This document shows positions 40,571 through 49,043 of a DNA stretch of 64,000 nt, piece by piece. Under the pieces are notes generated by a model that was not told the DNA's origin, did not search any database, and saw only the letters and a list, made by a program, of their open reading frames with translations. Position 1 is the stretch's first letter; the number at the start of each line of letters is the position of its first letter. The stretch is from Aquimonas sp044377145 (GTDB lineage: Bacteria; Pseudomonadota; Gammaproteobacteria; Xanthomonadales; Xanthomonadaceae). A program made the translations under genes and the position numbers. The stretch is taken from contig NZ_JBILJQ010000004.1 in the NCBI RefSeq assembly GCF_044377145.1, positions 62,001 through 126,000 on the forward strand. Direction: 5' to 3'.

Positions 40571-41827
40571 ATGGCCGATCCAAACCTCGCAGAACACACC
40601 TACCTCGTTGGCGGCGCCGTGCGCGATGCCCTGCTCGACCGACCCGTGGGCGACCGCGATTGGGTCGTCGTCGGCTGCGATCCGGCGCAGATGCATGCGC
40701 TTGGCTTCAAGGCCGTCGGCGCCGATTTCCCGGTATTCCTGCATCCCGACAGCGGCGAGGAGTACGCGCTCGCGCGCACCGAGCGCAAATCAGGCCGCGG
40801 CTATCGCGGCTTCGTGGTCGATGCCGATCCAGGCGTGACCCTGGAAGAAGACCTGCAGCGTCGCGACCTGACCATCAATGCGATCGCACAGGCGGCGGAC
40901 GGGCGCCTGATCGACCCCTACGGCGGCCGCGCCGATCTCGATGCGCGCCTGCTGCGCCATGTGTCGCCAGCGTTCGCCGAAGACCCGGTGCGGATCCTGC
41001 GCGTAGCCCGCTTCATGGCTCGATTCGCGCCGCTCGGCTTTCGCATCGCCGATGAAACGCTGGCCTTGATGCGCTCGATGGTGGCGGCCGGCGAAGTCGA
41101 CCACCTGGTGCCGGAGCGGGTCTGGAAGGAACTCGAGCGCGCGCTTGCTGAACCCGCCCCGGAGGCGGCGCTGCGCAGCCTGCGCGACTGCGGCGCATTG
41201 GCTCGCCTGCTACCGGAAGTCGATGCCCTGTACGGCGTGCCGCAGCGGGCCGAGTACCACCCCGAGGTCGACACCGGTCTGCATATCGAGCTGTGTCTCA
41301 CGCAGTCGGCACAGCTGGCGCCCGGCGATGCGCAGATCGCGTTCGCGGTGCTGGTGCACGATCTTGGCAAGGCGCTGACGCCGAGCGAAGAGCTGCCCAA
41401 GCACCTCCGCCACGAAGAACGCGGGCTGGAGCCGATCGAGGCGGTGAGCGCGCGTTTGAAGGTGCCGACCCACTTCCGCGAGCTGGCCCTGCACGCCTGC
41501 CGCGAGCATCTGAATGTTCATCGCCTGGATGAAATGCGCGCCTCCAAGATCGAGGCCCTGATCCAGCGCTGCGACGGCTACCGCCGACCCGAGCGCATCG
41601 ACCAGATCGGCCGGGTCTGTGAGATCGACAAGCGCGGCCGGCTCGGCAGCGAAGATGCGCCCTACCCCAACCGCGAGCTGCTCACGCGCTGCCACCGCGC
41701 CGCGCTGGCGGTGCAAGCGCGTGATCTCGATCTGTCAGGGCTCAAGGGTCCGCAGGTCGGTGAAGCGCTGCAGCGCGCGCGGATTGCGGCGATTGCTGCG
41801 GCGCGTAGCAGTGAGATCCACGCATGA
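40571..41827 (+). CDS. cca: Multifunctional CCA-adding enzyme (tRNA nucleotidyltransferase)
   Basis: A 418-residue class II tRNA nucleotidyltransferase that adds or repairs the 3' CCA of tRNAs. It has the N-terminal nucleotidyltransferase signature YLVGGAVRDALL, the metal-binding GDRDWVVVG, RRDLTINAIA and the template-like segment EDPVRILRVARF. The C-terminal half includes an HD domain (VLVHDLGK, HEERG, ALHACREHLN) as in the E. coli-type enzyme with phosphohydrolase activity. Candidate ATGs are 40562 and 40571; neither has a strong ribosome site, and 40571 gives the usual short N-terminus. Divergent from the conduit operon. Confidence 0.92.
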   Translation: MADPNLAEHTYLVGGAVRDALLDRPVGDRDWVVVGCDPAQMHALGFKAVGADFPVFLHPDSGEEYALARTERKSGRGYRGFVVDADPGVTLEEDLQRRDLTINAIAQAADGRLIDPYGGRADLDARLLRHVSPAFAEDPVRILRVARFMARFAPLGFRIADETLALMRSMVAAGEVDHLVPERVWKELERALAEPAPEAALRSLRDCGALARLLPEVDALYGVPQRAEYHPEVDTGLHIELCLTQSAQLAPGDAQIAFAVLVHDLGKALTPSEELPKHLRHEERGLEPIEAVSARLKVPTHFRELALHACREHLNVHRLDEMRASKIEALIQRCDGYRRPERIDQIGRVCEIDKRGRLGSEDAPYPNRELLTRCHRAALAVQARDLDLSGLKGPQVGEALQRARIAAIAAARSSEIHA

Positions 41828-41957
41828 GCCGCGACACCGGTCGCACGCCCGCCGCTTCCGACGCCTCGACAGTGGCAAGCCGCATGCCGCCCTTGCCTGC
41901 GCACGACGAACGCCTCGCAGCTGCATCCCTCGGCATCCACACCCACGCCCGGCGCGG

Positions 41958-44393
41958 ATGAATCTTCGTCAGAGCCTCCGATCCCTGCGGCGCACGCCGG
42001 TATTCGCGCTGACGGTGATCCTGATCCTCGCGCTGGGCATCGGTGCCGCCACCACGATGTTCTCGATCGTGCACGGCGTGCTGCTGGCACCGCTGCCTTA
42101 TCAGGATCCGGATCGGCTGGTCAGCATCGGCTGGGAGACGCCGCAGCAGCAGTGGCAGGGTCAGCCGCCGGCGCTGCGTGAGCTTTATCAACGGTCGGCA
42201 CGCCGGCTGGAAGCGGTCGGATTCCATCGCGGTGGCGACGGCAAGTCGAATGTCTGGGATGAGAACAGCAGCGCGCCCGCCGAGGGCTTGAGCGTGAGCT
42301 GGGTCGGCGCTGGCACTTTGCCCCTGCTCGGCGTGGCACCACTGCTTGGCCGTGTGTTCAACGAGGATGAGTACCACCGCAATGGGCCGGGCGCGGTGAT
42401 CCTGAGCGAGGCCGAGTGGCGCGCGCGGTTCAATGCCGCGCCCGACGCGCTGGGCAAGACGCTCATGGTCAACAGCGTGCGACGCGAGATCGTCGGTGTG
42501 ATGCCCGCAGGCTTCGCTTTCCCGCGGGCCGACACGCGGATGTGGCTGCCCGGGCGCTTCGACGAGGCCGCTGGCGTCGGCGAGTTCGTCTACGCCGGCG
42601 TGGCGCGCCTCGCGCCGGGTGCGACGCCCGCGCAAGCACAACAGGAGCTGGCAGCCCTGCTGCCGAACCTCGCAACGGAGTTTCCGCGTCTGCAGACCGG
42701 CGGGTCGACCCGGGACTGGCTGGACACGATGCAGTTCAGGCCGGTGGTGACGCCGCTGCGCGAGCACCTCACCACCGGTGTGGCGCCGACGCTGTGGCTG
42801 CTCGCGGCAGCAGCGGGCTTGGTACTGCTCGTCGCCTGGGCCAATGTCGCCAATCTGATGCTGATCCGCGCCGACACTCGCCGCGCCGAGCTGGCGGTAC
42901 GTCGCGCACTGGGCGCCCGCGGCCTGCGCGCAGTCGCGCACGCGCTGACCGAATCGCTGCTGCTCAGCGCAGCAGCGGCCGCGCTCGCCCTGCTGTTGAG
43001 CTGGGCCGGCGTGCGCCTGTTCGTCGCGCTCAGCCCCGCGGGGCTTCCGCGCGTCTCCGAACTTGGCCTGGGCTGGAACAGTCTCGGCGTTGCCGTGCTG
43101 CTGGCGGTGATCGGCGCCCTGGTCTGCGCACTACTGCCGCTGCTGCAGCTTCGGCTGCAAAGCGGGCTCGGGCAGGCCCGGCGGAGCGGCACCGCGGGGC
43201 CGCGACTGCAGGCCGCCGTGGTCGCTGCCCAGTTCGCGGTCGCACTCGCAATCACCGCCGGCTCCGCACTGCTGCTGCGCTCCGCGCAGGGCCTGTACGA
43301 AGTTGACCCGGGCTTCAAAGCCGATCGCGTCACCACCCTGTGGACCGGGCTGCCGTTCGCCAAGTACGACGATGCGCGCAGCGTCGCCTTCTACTCGGCG
43401 CTGAGCGCGCGAGTGCGCGAACTGCCATCGGTCGAGGCCGCCGGTCTGGCCACGCGCCTGCCTTTGGCCCGCGGCGAACCGCTGCAACAGACGTTGCGCG
43501 TCGAGCGCGACGGCCGCGTGTTCACCCTGCCGATCAATATCGTCGACGACGACTACTTCAGCGCCCTGCGGATTCCGGTGCTGGCGGGGCGCGGCTTTGT
43601 ACGCAGCGAGCACGAGCACGCCGCCAACATCGTGCTGAGCCAAGGCGCCGCGACCCTGCTGTTCGGCGGCAGCGACGGCAGTTCAGCGCTGGGCGAGCGG
43701 CTGCGCCTCGACCCCACGGGCCCGGCCTATACGGTGGTGGGTGTGGTCGGCGATGTGCGCGATCGCGCGCTGGCTACCGCACCGGTGGCGACGCTGTACC
43801 GGCCACCGTTGGCCCCGATGGACGCTGCACTTGAACCTGGCGCCCCGGGCAGCATGGCGCTGCTGGTGAGGTCGAAGGACGCCGGATCCACCGCTGCGCT
43901 GATCGCGGCAATCGGCAAGATCGCCCACGAGCTCGACCCGACGGTGCCGGTGTCCAGGGCCGACTCACTGCAGGGCATCGTCGACGCATCGATCGCCGAA
44001 CTGGTGCTGATGCTGCAGTTGCTGGGCGGCGCCGCCTTGATCACCCTGCTGCTCGGCAACCTCGGCCTGTACGGCGCGATGGCCTACATGGTGACGCTGC
44101 GCGGCCGCGAGTTCGGCATCCGGGTCGCGCTCGGTGCCGGCCCAGGCCACATCATCCGGCTGGTCGCCTCGCGCGGCGTCGGGCTGGCCGTCGTCGGGAT
44201 GCTCGCCGGTCTGGGCCTGTATGCGCTGCTCGCGCCCTACCTGAGAAACCTGCTGTACGGCGTCGAAAGCTACGACCCGCCCACCCTGATCACCGCGACC
44301 CTGATCCTTTCGCTGACTGCCGCCGCGGCCAGCTGGCTGCCAGCCCGCGATGCTGCACGCACCGCGCCGATGGTGGCCTTGAAGCGGGATTAG
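41958..44393 (+). CDS. MacB/FtsX-type ABC permease without an adjacent ATPase (ADOP-like)
   Basis: An 811-residue inner-membrane protein with the duplicated FtsX architecture: TM at ~17-40, a MacB-like periplasmic core domain (~60-250, with LLGVAPLLGRVFNEDEY), three TMs (~275-400), a second periplasmic domain (~420-640, YFSALRIPVLAGRGFV) and three C-terminal TMs with the FtsX signature (RGREFGIRVALGAGPGHIIRL). Such single-gene duplicated permeases are common in Lysobacterales and related phyla, usually of unknown substrate. No ATP-binding subunit is adjacent, so it may use one encoded elsewhere. The stop codon lies within the first heptad of repeat element B. Confidence 0.85.
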   Translation: MNLRQSLRSLRRTPVFALTVILILALGIGAATTMFSIVHGVLLAPLPYQDPDRLVSIGWETPQQQWQGQPPALRELYQRSARRLEAVGFHRGGDGKSNVWDENSSAPAEGLSVSWVGAGTLPLLGVAPLLGRVFNEDEYHRNGPGAVILSEAEWRARFNAAPDALGKTLMVNSVRREIVGVMPAGFAFPRADTRMWLPGRFDEAAGVGEFVYAGVARLAPGATPAQAQQELAALLPNLATEFPRLQTGGSTRDWLDTMQFRPVVTPLREHLTTGVAPTLWLLAAAAGLVLLVAWANVANLMLIRADTRRAELAVRRALGARGLRAVAHALTESLLLSAAAAALALLLSWAGVRLFVALSPAGLPRVSELGLGWNSLGVAVLLAVIGALVCALLPLLQLRLQSGLGQARRSGTAGPRLQAAVVAAQFAVALAITAGSALLLRSAQGLYEVDPGFKADRVTTLWTGLPFAKYDDARSVAFYSALSARVRELPSVEAAGLATRLPLARGEPLQQTLRVERDGRVFTLPINIVDDDYFSALRIPVLAGRGFVRSEHEHAANIVLSQGAATLLFGGSDGSSALGERLRLDPTGPAYTVVGVVGDVRDRALATAPVATLYRPPLAPMDAALEPGAPGSMALLVRSKDAGSTAALIAAIGKIAHELDPTVPVSRADSLQGIVDASIAELVLMLQLLGGAALITLLLGNLGLYGAMAYMVTLRGREFGIRVALGAGPGHIIRLVASRGVGLAVVGMLAGLGLYALLAPYLRNLLYGVESYDPPTLITATLILSLTAAAASWLPARDAARTAPMVALKRD

Positions 44394-44519
44394 GGATTGG
44401 GGATTCAGAGCCGGTGGGACCGCGGCGGGCTGTTCCAATCCCGAATCCCGAATCCCGAATCCCGACTCCCGACTCCCGACTCCCGACTCCCGACTCCCGA
44501 CTCCCGACTCCCGACTCCC
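44386..44519. repeat. Heptad-repeat element B (GGGATTC arm, core, GAATCCC/GACTCCC array)
   Basis: Left arm: three heptads (GGGATTA, GGGATTG, GGGATTC; 44386-44406). Core: 29 bp. Right arm: one CAATCCC, three GAATCCC (44443-44463), then eight perfect GACTCCC units (44464-44519). The block of identical variants implies recent slippage expansion of a mutated unit. It sits between convergent stop codons (44393 and 44524); the permease stop codon is inside the left arm. The core begins AGAGCCGGTGGGA, shared with elements A and C. Confidence 0.85.
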
Positions 44520-44523
44520 GGCT

Positions 44524-45903
44524 TCACCCCGGCATCCAAAGTTTCTCCAGCGCGCTGAACCCCCACGCCTCCGGCGACTCGATGCCGACGATACGGTCCG
44601 CGCAGTTGGCTGCCGCCAGGTCGAGGTCGCGCAGGAACACCGGCTCGCGTTTGCGCGCGCTGTAGAAGATCCGCACCTTCGGCGTGAGCAGGGTTTCGTC
44701 GTGCTGTTCCAGCACCACGGCCAGGTGCTCGGACTGCAGCTTCACCAGCGCGCCGACCGGGTAGATGCCGACGCTGCGGATGAAGGAATTCAAGATCGGC
44801 GTATCGAAATGACCGTTCCAGGCCGCCATCCGCCGCACCGATTCTGCCGGGCTCCAGGCGCGCTTGTAGGGCCGATTGGAGCTGATCGCGTCATACACAT
44901 CACAGACGGCACCCATCCGCGACAGCCGGCTGATACCCTCGCCGCTCTGCCCATGCGGGTAGCCGCTGCCGTCGAACTTCTCGTGGTGGTGCAGGGCGAT
45001 CTCCAGCGCCGCCGAACTGGCCCCTCCGCCTTCGCGCAGCAGCTCGAAACCGGCCTGCGGGTGCGACTTCATGATCCGGAATTCGTCGTCGCTCAGCGCT
45101 CCCGGCTTGTTCAACACGTTGAGCGGCATCATTGCCTTGCCGATGTCATGCAACATGCCGCCCACACCTGCCTCGCGCACCTCGTCCTCGGACAGTTCCA
45201 GCCGGCGCGCCAGCGCGATCATCAGCGCACACACCGCCACCGAATGCAGATAGGTGTAGTCATCGTGGCGCTTGAGCCGGGCCACGCTGATCAGCGCATC
45301 GGGATGACGCGTCACCGAGGCACTGATCTCCGCCACCAGCGGTTCCACCGCTTCCGGCCGCACGGCATGCCCCATGCGTGCCTCGTTGAACAGCTCGATC
45401 ATCTTGGCCTTGCCGGCCAGGCACAGCTTCTGCGCCGAGACCAACTCGGCATCGATGCTGCGCTGACTGCGCGGAGACGGTTTCGCGCGCGGCGGAGCGA
45501 CCGCCGCCGGGACTTCGACATCGGCCGGGGCAGGCTCGGCAACCTCCGGCTCCGGCTCCGGCTCGCCCTCAGCACTGGCTTCAGCCTCAGCCTCAGCCTC
45601 GTCGATAGCTTCGGCCTGCCCGGCCTCGTCGGCTGATTCAACCGGCTCGGGCTCGACTTCATCGGGCTCGGCCTGCGGCTCGACGGCCTCGGCCTCGACA
45701 TACTCCGGCCAGCCGATCAGGTCCAGGCCCTGCTCGGTGTCAATCAGGATCTCCGCCACTCCGCCGCGGCGCAGGGCATCGATCTCGCGCGCGGTCAGCA
45801 GAAACGAGTGCCGCACGAACACCGGGTGCACTCCTCCGCCACCGGCAATCCGGTGAAACCACATTCCCGGGATGGCACGCGTAACGGGCAGACACTTGAT
45901 CAT
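44524..45903 (-). CDS. HD-GYP domain protein (predicted cyclic-di-GMP phosphodiesterase)
   Basis: A 459-residue protein. An N-terminal DUF3391-like region (MIKCLPVTRAIPGMWFH) is followed by an acidic, low-complexity linker (~85-140) built from Glu/Ala/Pro repeats. The HD-GYP domain (~195-400) has the key residues: MLHDIGKAMMP for the HD metal pair and HHEKFDGSGYPHG for the GYP signature. Such enzymes hydrolyse cyclic-di-GMP to GMP or pGpG. ATG 45901-45903 is chosen as it starts the DUF3391-like sequence; no clear ribosome site is seen. No GGDEF or EAL partner is adjacent. Confidence 0.9.
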   Translation of the reverse strand: MIKCLPVTRAIPGMWFHRIAGGGGVHPVFVRHSFLLTAREIDALRRGGVAEILIDTEQGLDLIGWPEYVEAEAVEPQAEPDEVEPEPVESADEAGQAEAIDEAEAEAEASAEGEPEPEPEVAEPAPADVEVPAAVAPPRAKPSPRSQRSIDAELVSAQKLCLAGKAKMIELFNEARMGHAVRPEAVEPLVAEISASVTRHPDALISVARLKRHDDYTYLHSVAVCALMIALARRLELSEDEVREAGVGGMLHDIGKAMMPLNVLNKPGALSDDEFRIMKSHPQAGFELLREGGGASSAALEIALHHHEKFDGSGYPHGQSGEGISRLSRMGAVCDVYDAISSNRPYKRAWSPAESVRRMAAWNGHFDTPILNSFIRSVGIYPVGALVKLQSEHLAVVLEQHDETLLTPKVRIFYSARKREPVFLRDLDLAAANCADRIVGIESPEAWGFSALEKLWMPG

Positions 45904-46013
45904 GCAGAAGAGATGAACCGGAGGGGATTCGCAGCGGCGATGCAAAGCGCACGCCAGCGAATTCTGCTGGCACGCGCCGTATAGATTCCGGGTTCCCGGC
46001 CGTGCAAGCGGCC

Positions 46014-46532
46014 TCAGGCCTTGGGCGGAATCCGCAGCACTTGTCCCGGGTAGATCCGGTCCGGGTGGCTCAGCATCGGCCGATTGGCCTCGAAGATCTG
46101 CGGGTAGGCGTTGGCGGAGCCGTACTCACGCTTGGCGATCGCCGACAGCGTGTCGCCCGATTTGACCGTGTAGAACTGCGCGGTCGGCAGCTCGGCGCTG
46201 CTCAGATCCGCGGTGGCGTCGGCATCGTCCGCTGCCGGCGTTGCCACGGCGGCAGCCGCCCCCGTCGCCTCAGCCGCGACCACGCGCAGGCGGTCGTCGA
46301 CCTGCGCAACGCCCTTGACGTTGCCGGCCGCCAGGATCGCCTTCTCCTTGTCTTCGAGGGTCGCGGCACGGCCGATCACGGCGACTTTCTGTTCCGGCTG
46401 GAACGCGATCACGCTCAGCGAGCTGAGCTTCAAGCCGAGGCTGAGAATGTGCTCACGAACGGCGTTTTCATCGATCTGGCTACCGCCAAACAGCTTTTCG
46501 CCTGCACTGCTGATGAAACTGAACAATCCCAT
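46014..46532 (-). CDS. kbp: BON-LysM protein Kbp (YgaU)
   Basis: A 172-residue protein that matches the Kbp/YgaU layout: opening MGLFSFISSAGEKLFGG, a BON domain (~20-90) and a C-terminal LysM domain (FYTVKSGDTLSAIAKREYG...YPGQVLRIP). E. coli Kbp binds potassium and is cytoplasmic; despite the LysM domain there is no signal peptide here either. A 25-residue Ala/Thr/Asp-rich linker makes it longer than the E. coli protein (149 aa). GGAGG sits 6 nt before ATG 46530-46532. Confidence 0.9.
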   Translation of the reverse strand: MGLFSFISSAGEKLFGGSQIDENAVREHILSLGLKLSSLSVIAFQPEQKVAVIGRAATLEDKEKAILAAGNVKGVAQVDDRLRVVAAEATGAAAAVATPAADDADATADLSSAELPTAQFYTVKSGDTLSAIAKREYGSANAYPQIFEANRPMLSHPDRIYPGQVLRIPPKA

Positions 46533-46607
46533 GGAAAACCTCCGGCAACGAGCATCGAGCGCAGCTGCGCGGCTGGAGTCTCGCACCCTTGCCGGGTCAG
46601 TGGCATT

Positions 46608-46982
46608 TCAGATGTGTTGCGCTGCCAACACGCCACGCAGACCGCTGCAGCCAGCCAGCAGACCAAAGGCCACGCCGCTGCTGTTGGCCAGCGCATCCAT
46701 CAAGTCGTAGCTGCGCTGGCCACTCCAACCCTGCAGCACTTCCATCAGCAGGCCGTAGGCGACAAGCGCGAGCCCGGCCAGCAGCAGGCTCGGCCAGCGC
46801 CGCCACAGCGGCACGCAGGCGAACGCGGCCGCGGCGTAGGCGCCGGCGTGCCAGAGCTTGTCAAAGCCCCCGGGGCTCAAAGGCAACTCGGGTGGCGGCA
46901 GCAAGGAGGCCAGCGCGATCACGCCGAGGTAGGCCAGCAGGCCGCACAGCCACAGTCTTCGCAGCGTTTGACGCCGCATCAT
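46608..46982 (-). CDS. VanZ-like small membrane protein
   Basis: A 124-residue protein with four predicted TM helices and the family features GGFDKLWHAGAYAAAAFA near the second helix and GLLMEVLQGW...YDLMDALANSSGVAFG near the end, typical of VanZ-like proteins. The molecular role of the family is largely unknown; VanZ itself confers low-level teicoplanin resistance. It starts 7 bp after the MidA-like gene; a second in-frame ATG at 46979 is equally possible. Confidence 0.8.
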   Translation of the reverse strand: MMRRQTLRRLWLCGLLAYLGVIALASLLPPPELPLSPGGFDKLWHAGAYAAAAFACVPLWRRWPSLLLAGLALVAYGLLMEVLQGWSGQRSYDLMDALANSSGVAFGLLAGCSGLRGVLAAQHI

Positions 46983-46989
46983 GCGCCGC

Positions 46990-48168
46990 TCACAGACGGT
47001 GGCTCTGATCGCCGAACGCGAACTGATCTTCGCAGTCGACGCCGCGCGCCAGCCCCATCACCTGGAAGCGCTCGCCCATCTCCGAGGGCAGGATCAGGCG
47101 CTTGGCCTCCAGTGCCCGCCGATGCGCGCCCACGGCATCGGCAGGGCCGGCCTCGACGTGCTGCTGCAGGCCGTTGTTGAGCAGGAACGCCGCCTGGCTG
47201 CTGTAGCCGGCAAGCTCCAGCCCGGCGTGCTGACCGGCTTCGGCCACGGCGGTGAAATCGACCGAGGCAGTGATGTCCTGCAGGCCGGGCAGCACAAAGG
47301 GGTCGGCATGTACGCGATGCCGGTAGTGGCACAGCAGGGTGCCCTGCTCGCGCTCGGCCAGGTAGAACTCCCGCCGCGGATAGCCGTAGTCGACAAACAA
47401 CACCAGGCCCTGCGCCAGCGCGCCACAGACCGCGTCCAGCCAGTACGGCAGCTGCGGCAACAGTTCAGAGGTGTAGCCATCGGCAAACGCGCGGCCCAGG
47501 CTGCGCTCGACGTGCCGAACCGCCGCGCTCACCAGCATGTCGGCCGGCCGCTCGCAGAAGGCGAAAGCCTCACCGTGCAGGCAGACGCTCTGCTCCATCA
47601 CTTCACCGCCGCTCATCACGAAACGGGTGGTCGGCAGTGCGTCCAGCACCTCGTTGGCGAACAGCACGCCGTTCCAGTCGTCGTCGGGCAGGCGGTCCAG
47701 CCAGCGCACACGCTCGAAGATACCGGCATCGAGCTCAGCCTGCAGGCGCTCACGCTGACGCTCGCGCAGGTCGGCACTGGGTTCCAGAATCCAATAGCCG
47801 GCCGGCAGCGCGTTGCGCGCCGCCAGCGCCGGCAGCACGGCGGCCGCAAATGCGCCGCTGCCGCCGCCGAGCTCGAGAAAGCAGCCTTCGCCCTTGAAGC
47901 GCCGCAGCACCGGCGCCGTCGCTTCGGCGATGCAGGCCGCGAACAGGCCGCCCAGCTCGGGCGCAGTGACGAAATCACCGGCGGCGCCGAACTTGGTCGC
48001 GCCGGCGCTGTAGTAGCCGAACCCGGGCGCATAGAGTGCCAGCTCCATGTAGCGCGAGAACGCGATCGCGCCGCGGTTGGCGCGGATCTCGGCAGCGATC
48101 AACTCGCGCAAACGCGCGCTGTGCGCCTGTGCCTCGGGCGAGGGCTCCGGCAGGTCGAGAGGAATCAT
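46990..48168 (-). CDS. MidA/NDUFAF7-like SAM-dependent methyltransferase
   Basis: A 392-residue class I methyltransferase of the COG1565 type. Landmarks: ISFSRYMELALYAP-like IAFSRYMELALYAPGFGYYS, GDFVTAPELGGLF, the SAM-binding FLELGGGSGAFAAAVL, NEVLDALPTTRFV and FVDYGYPRREFYL. In mitochondria the homologue NDUFAF7 methylates an arginine of a complex I subunit; bacterial substrates are not established. It is transcribed away from the SDR gene at 48270 and followed closely by the VanZ-like gene. Confidence 0.88.
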   Translation of the reverse strand: MIPLDLPEPSPEAQAHSARLRELIAAEIRANRGAIAFSRYMELALYAPGFGYYSAGATKFGAAGDFVTAPELGGLFAACIAEATAPVLRRFKGEGCFLELGGGSGAFAAAVLPALAARNALPAGYWILEPSADLRERQRERLQAELDAGIFERVRWLDRLPDDDWNGVLFANEVLDALPTTRFVMSGGEVMEQSVCLHGEAFAFCERPADMLVSAAVRHVERSLGRAFADGYTSELLPQLPYWLDAVCGALAQGLVLFVDYGYPRREFYLAEREQGTLLCHYRHRVHADPFVLPGLQDITASVDFTAVAEAGQHAGLELAGYSSQAAFLLNNGLQQHVEAGPADAVGAHRRALEAKRLILPSEMGERFQVMGLARGVDCEDQFAFGDQSHRL

Positions 48169-48269
48169 TTCTGGGCTCGCGAGAACGGGCGCAATGCGCC
48201 CTTCGTGATGGAATCTTCAGCGCCCAGCGCGGACACTGCGGCCTGATCCAAGGCCCCGAAGGATAGCGC

Positions 48270-49025
48270 ATGCCCCCTGCCCCCTTATCCGTCCAGCTGG
48301 CGCCCGTGGCCCTGATTACCGGCGCCGCGCGCCGGGTCGGCGCGGTGATCGCGCGTCGTCTGCACCGCGAGGGCTATGACCTCGCCCTGCACTACCGCAG
48401 CTCTACCGACGCCATGCTGGCGCTGGAGGAAGAACTCGAGTCGATGCGTCCGGGCAGCGTGCTGTCGATCCATGCCGAACTCGGCGACAGCGCGGCCGCT
48501 GATGCTTTGATCGGCGCGACGCTGGCGCGCTTCGGCCGGCTCGATGCGCTGATCAACAATGCATCGACCTTTTACCCGACCCCGATCGGTCAGGCCGAAG
48601 GCACCGATTGGGACGTACTGTTCGCCAGCAACGCGCGCGCGCCGTTCTTCCTCAGCCAAGCCGCGGCACCCTGTTTGCGAACGCACCGCGGCGCCATCGT
48701 GAACCTGGTCGATGTGTACGCCGAACGCCCCTTGGCCGAGCACACGATCTACTGCATGGCCAAGGCGGCGCTGCTGATGATGACCCTGTCGCTGGCCAAG
48801 GAGCTCGGCCCGGAGGTGCGGGTCAATGCGGTGGCGCCCGGCGCAGTCATGTGGCCGGAGGGCGGCAAGCCCAGCGGCGAGCAACAGGCCCTGCTCGAAA
48901 AGACCGCGCTGAAACGCCCCGGCCGCGCCGAAGACGTCGCCGAGGCCGTCGCCTACCTGCTGCGGGCGGAATACACCACCGGCACGGTGCTGCGGGTTGA
49001 CGGCGGGCGGGCGCTGAATCTGTAG
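48270..49025 (+). CDS. Pteridine reductase-type short-chain dehydrogenase
   Basis: A 251-residue SDR. The coenzyme loop is TGAARRVGAVIARRL, where the TGxxxRxG pattern and the downstream HYRSS favour NADPH and are typical of FolM/PTR1 pteridine reductases. NNAST, the catalytic tyrosine-lysine pair in YCMAKAA and APGAVMWPE complete the active site. It probably reduces dihydrobiopterin, dihydromonapterin or dihydrofolate; the exact substrate is open. Confidence 0.85.
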   Translation: MPPAPLSVQLAPVALITGAARRVGAVIARRLHREGYDLALHYRSSTDAMLALEEELESMRPGSVLSIHAELGDSAAADALIGATLARFGRLDALINNASTFYPTPIGQAEGTDWDVLFASNARAPFFLSQAAAPCLRTHRGAIVNLVDVYAERPLAEHTIYCMAKAALLMMTLSLAKELGPEVRVNAVAPGAVMWPEGGKPSGEQQALLEKTALKRPGRAEDVAEAVAYLLRAEYTTGTVLRVDGGRALNL

Positions 49026-49043
49026 CGGAGGCCTGATTCCGCG

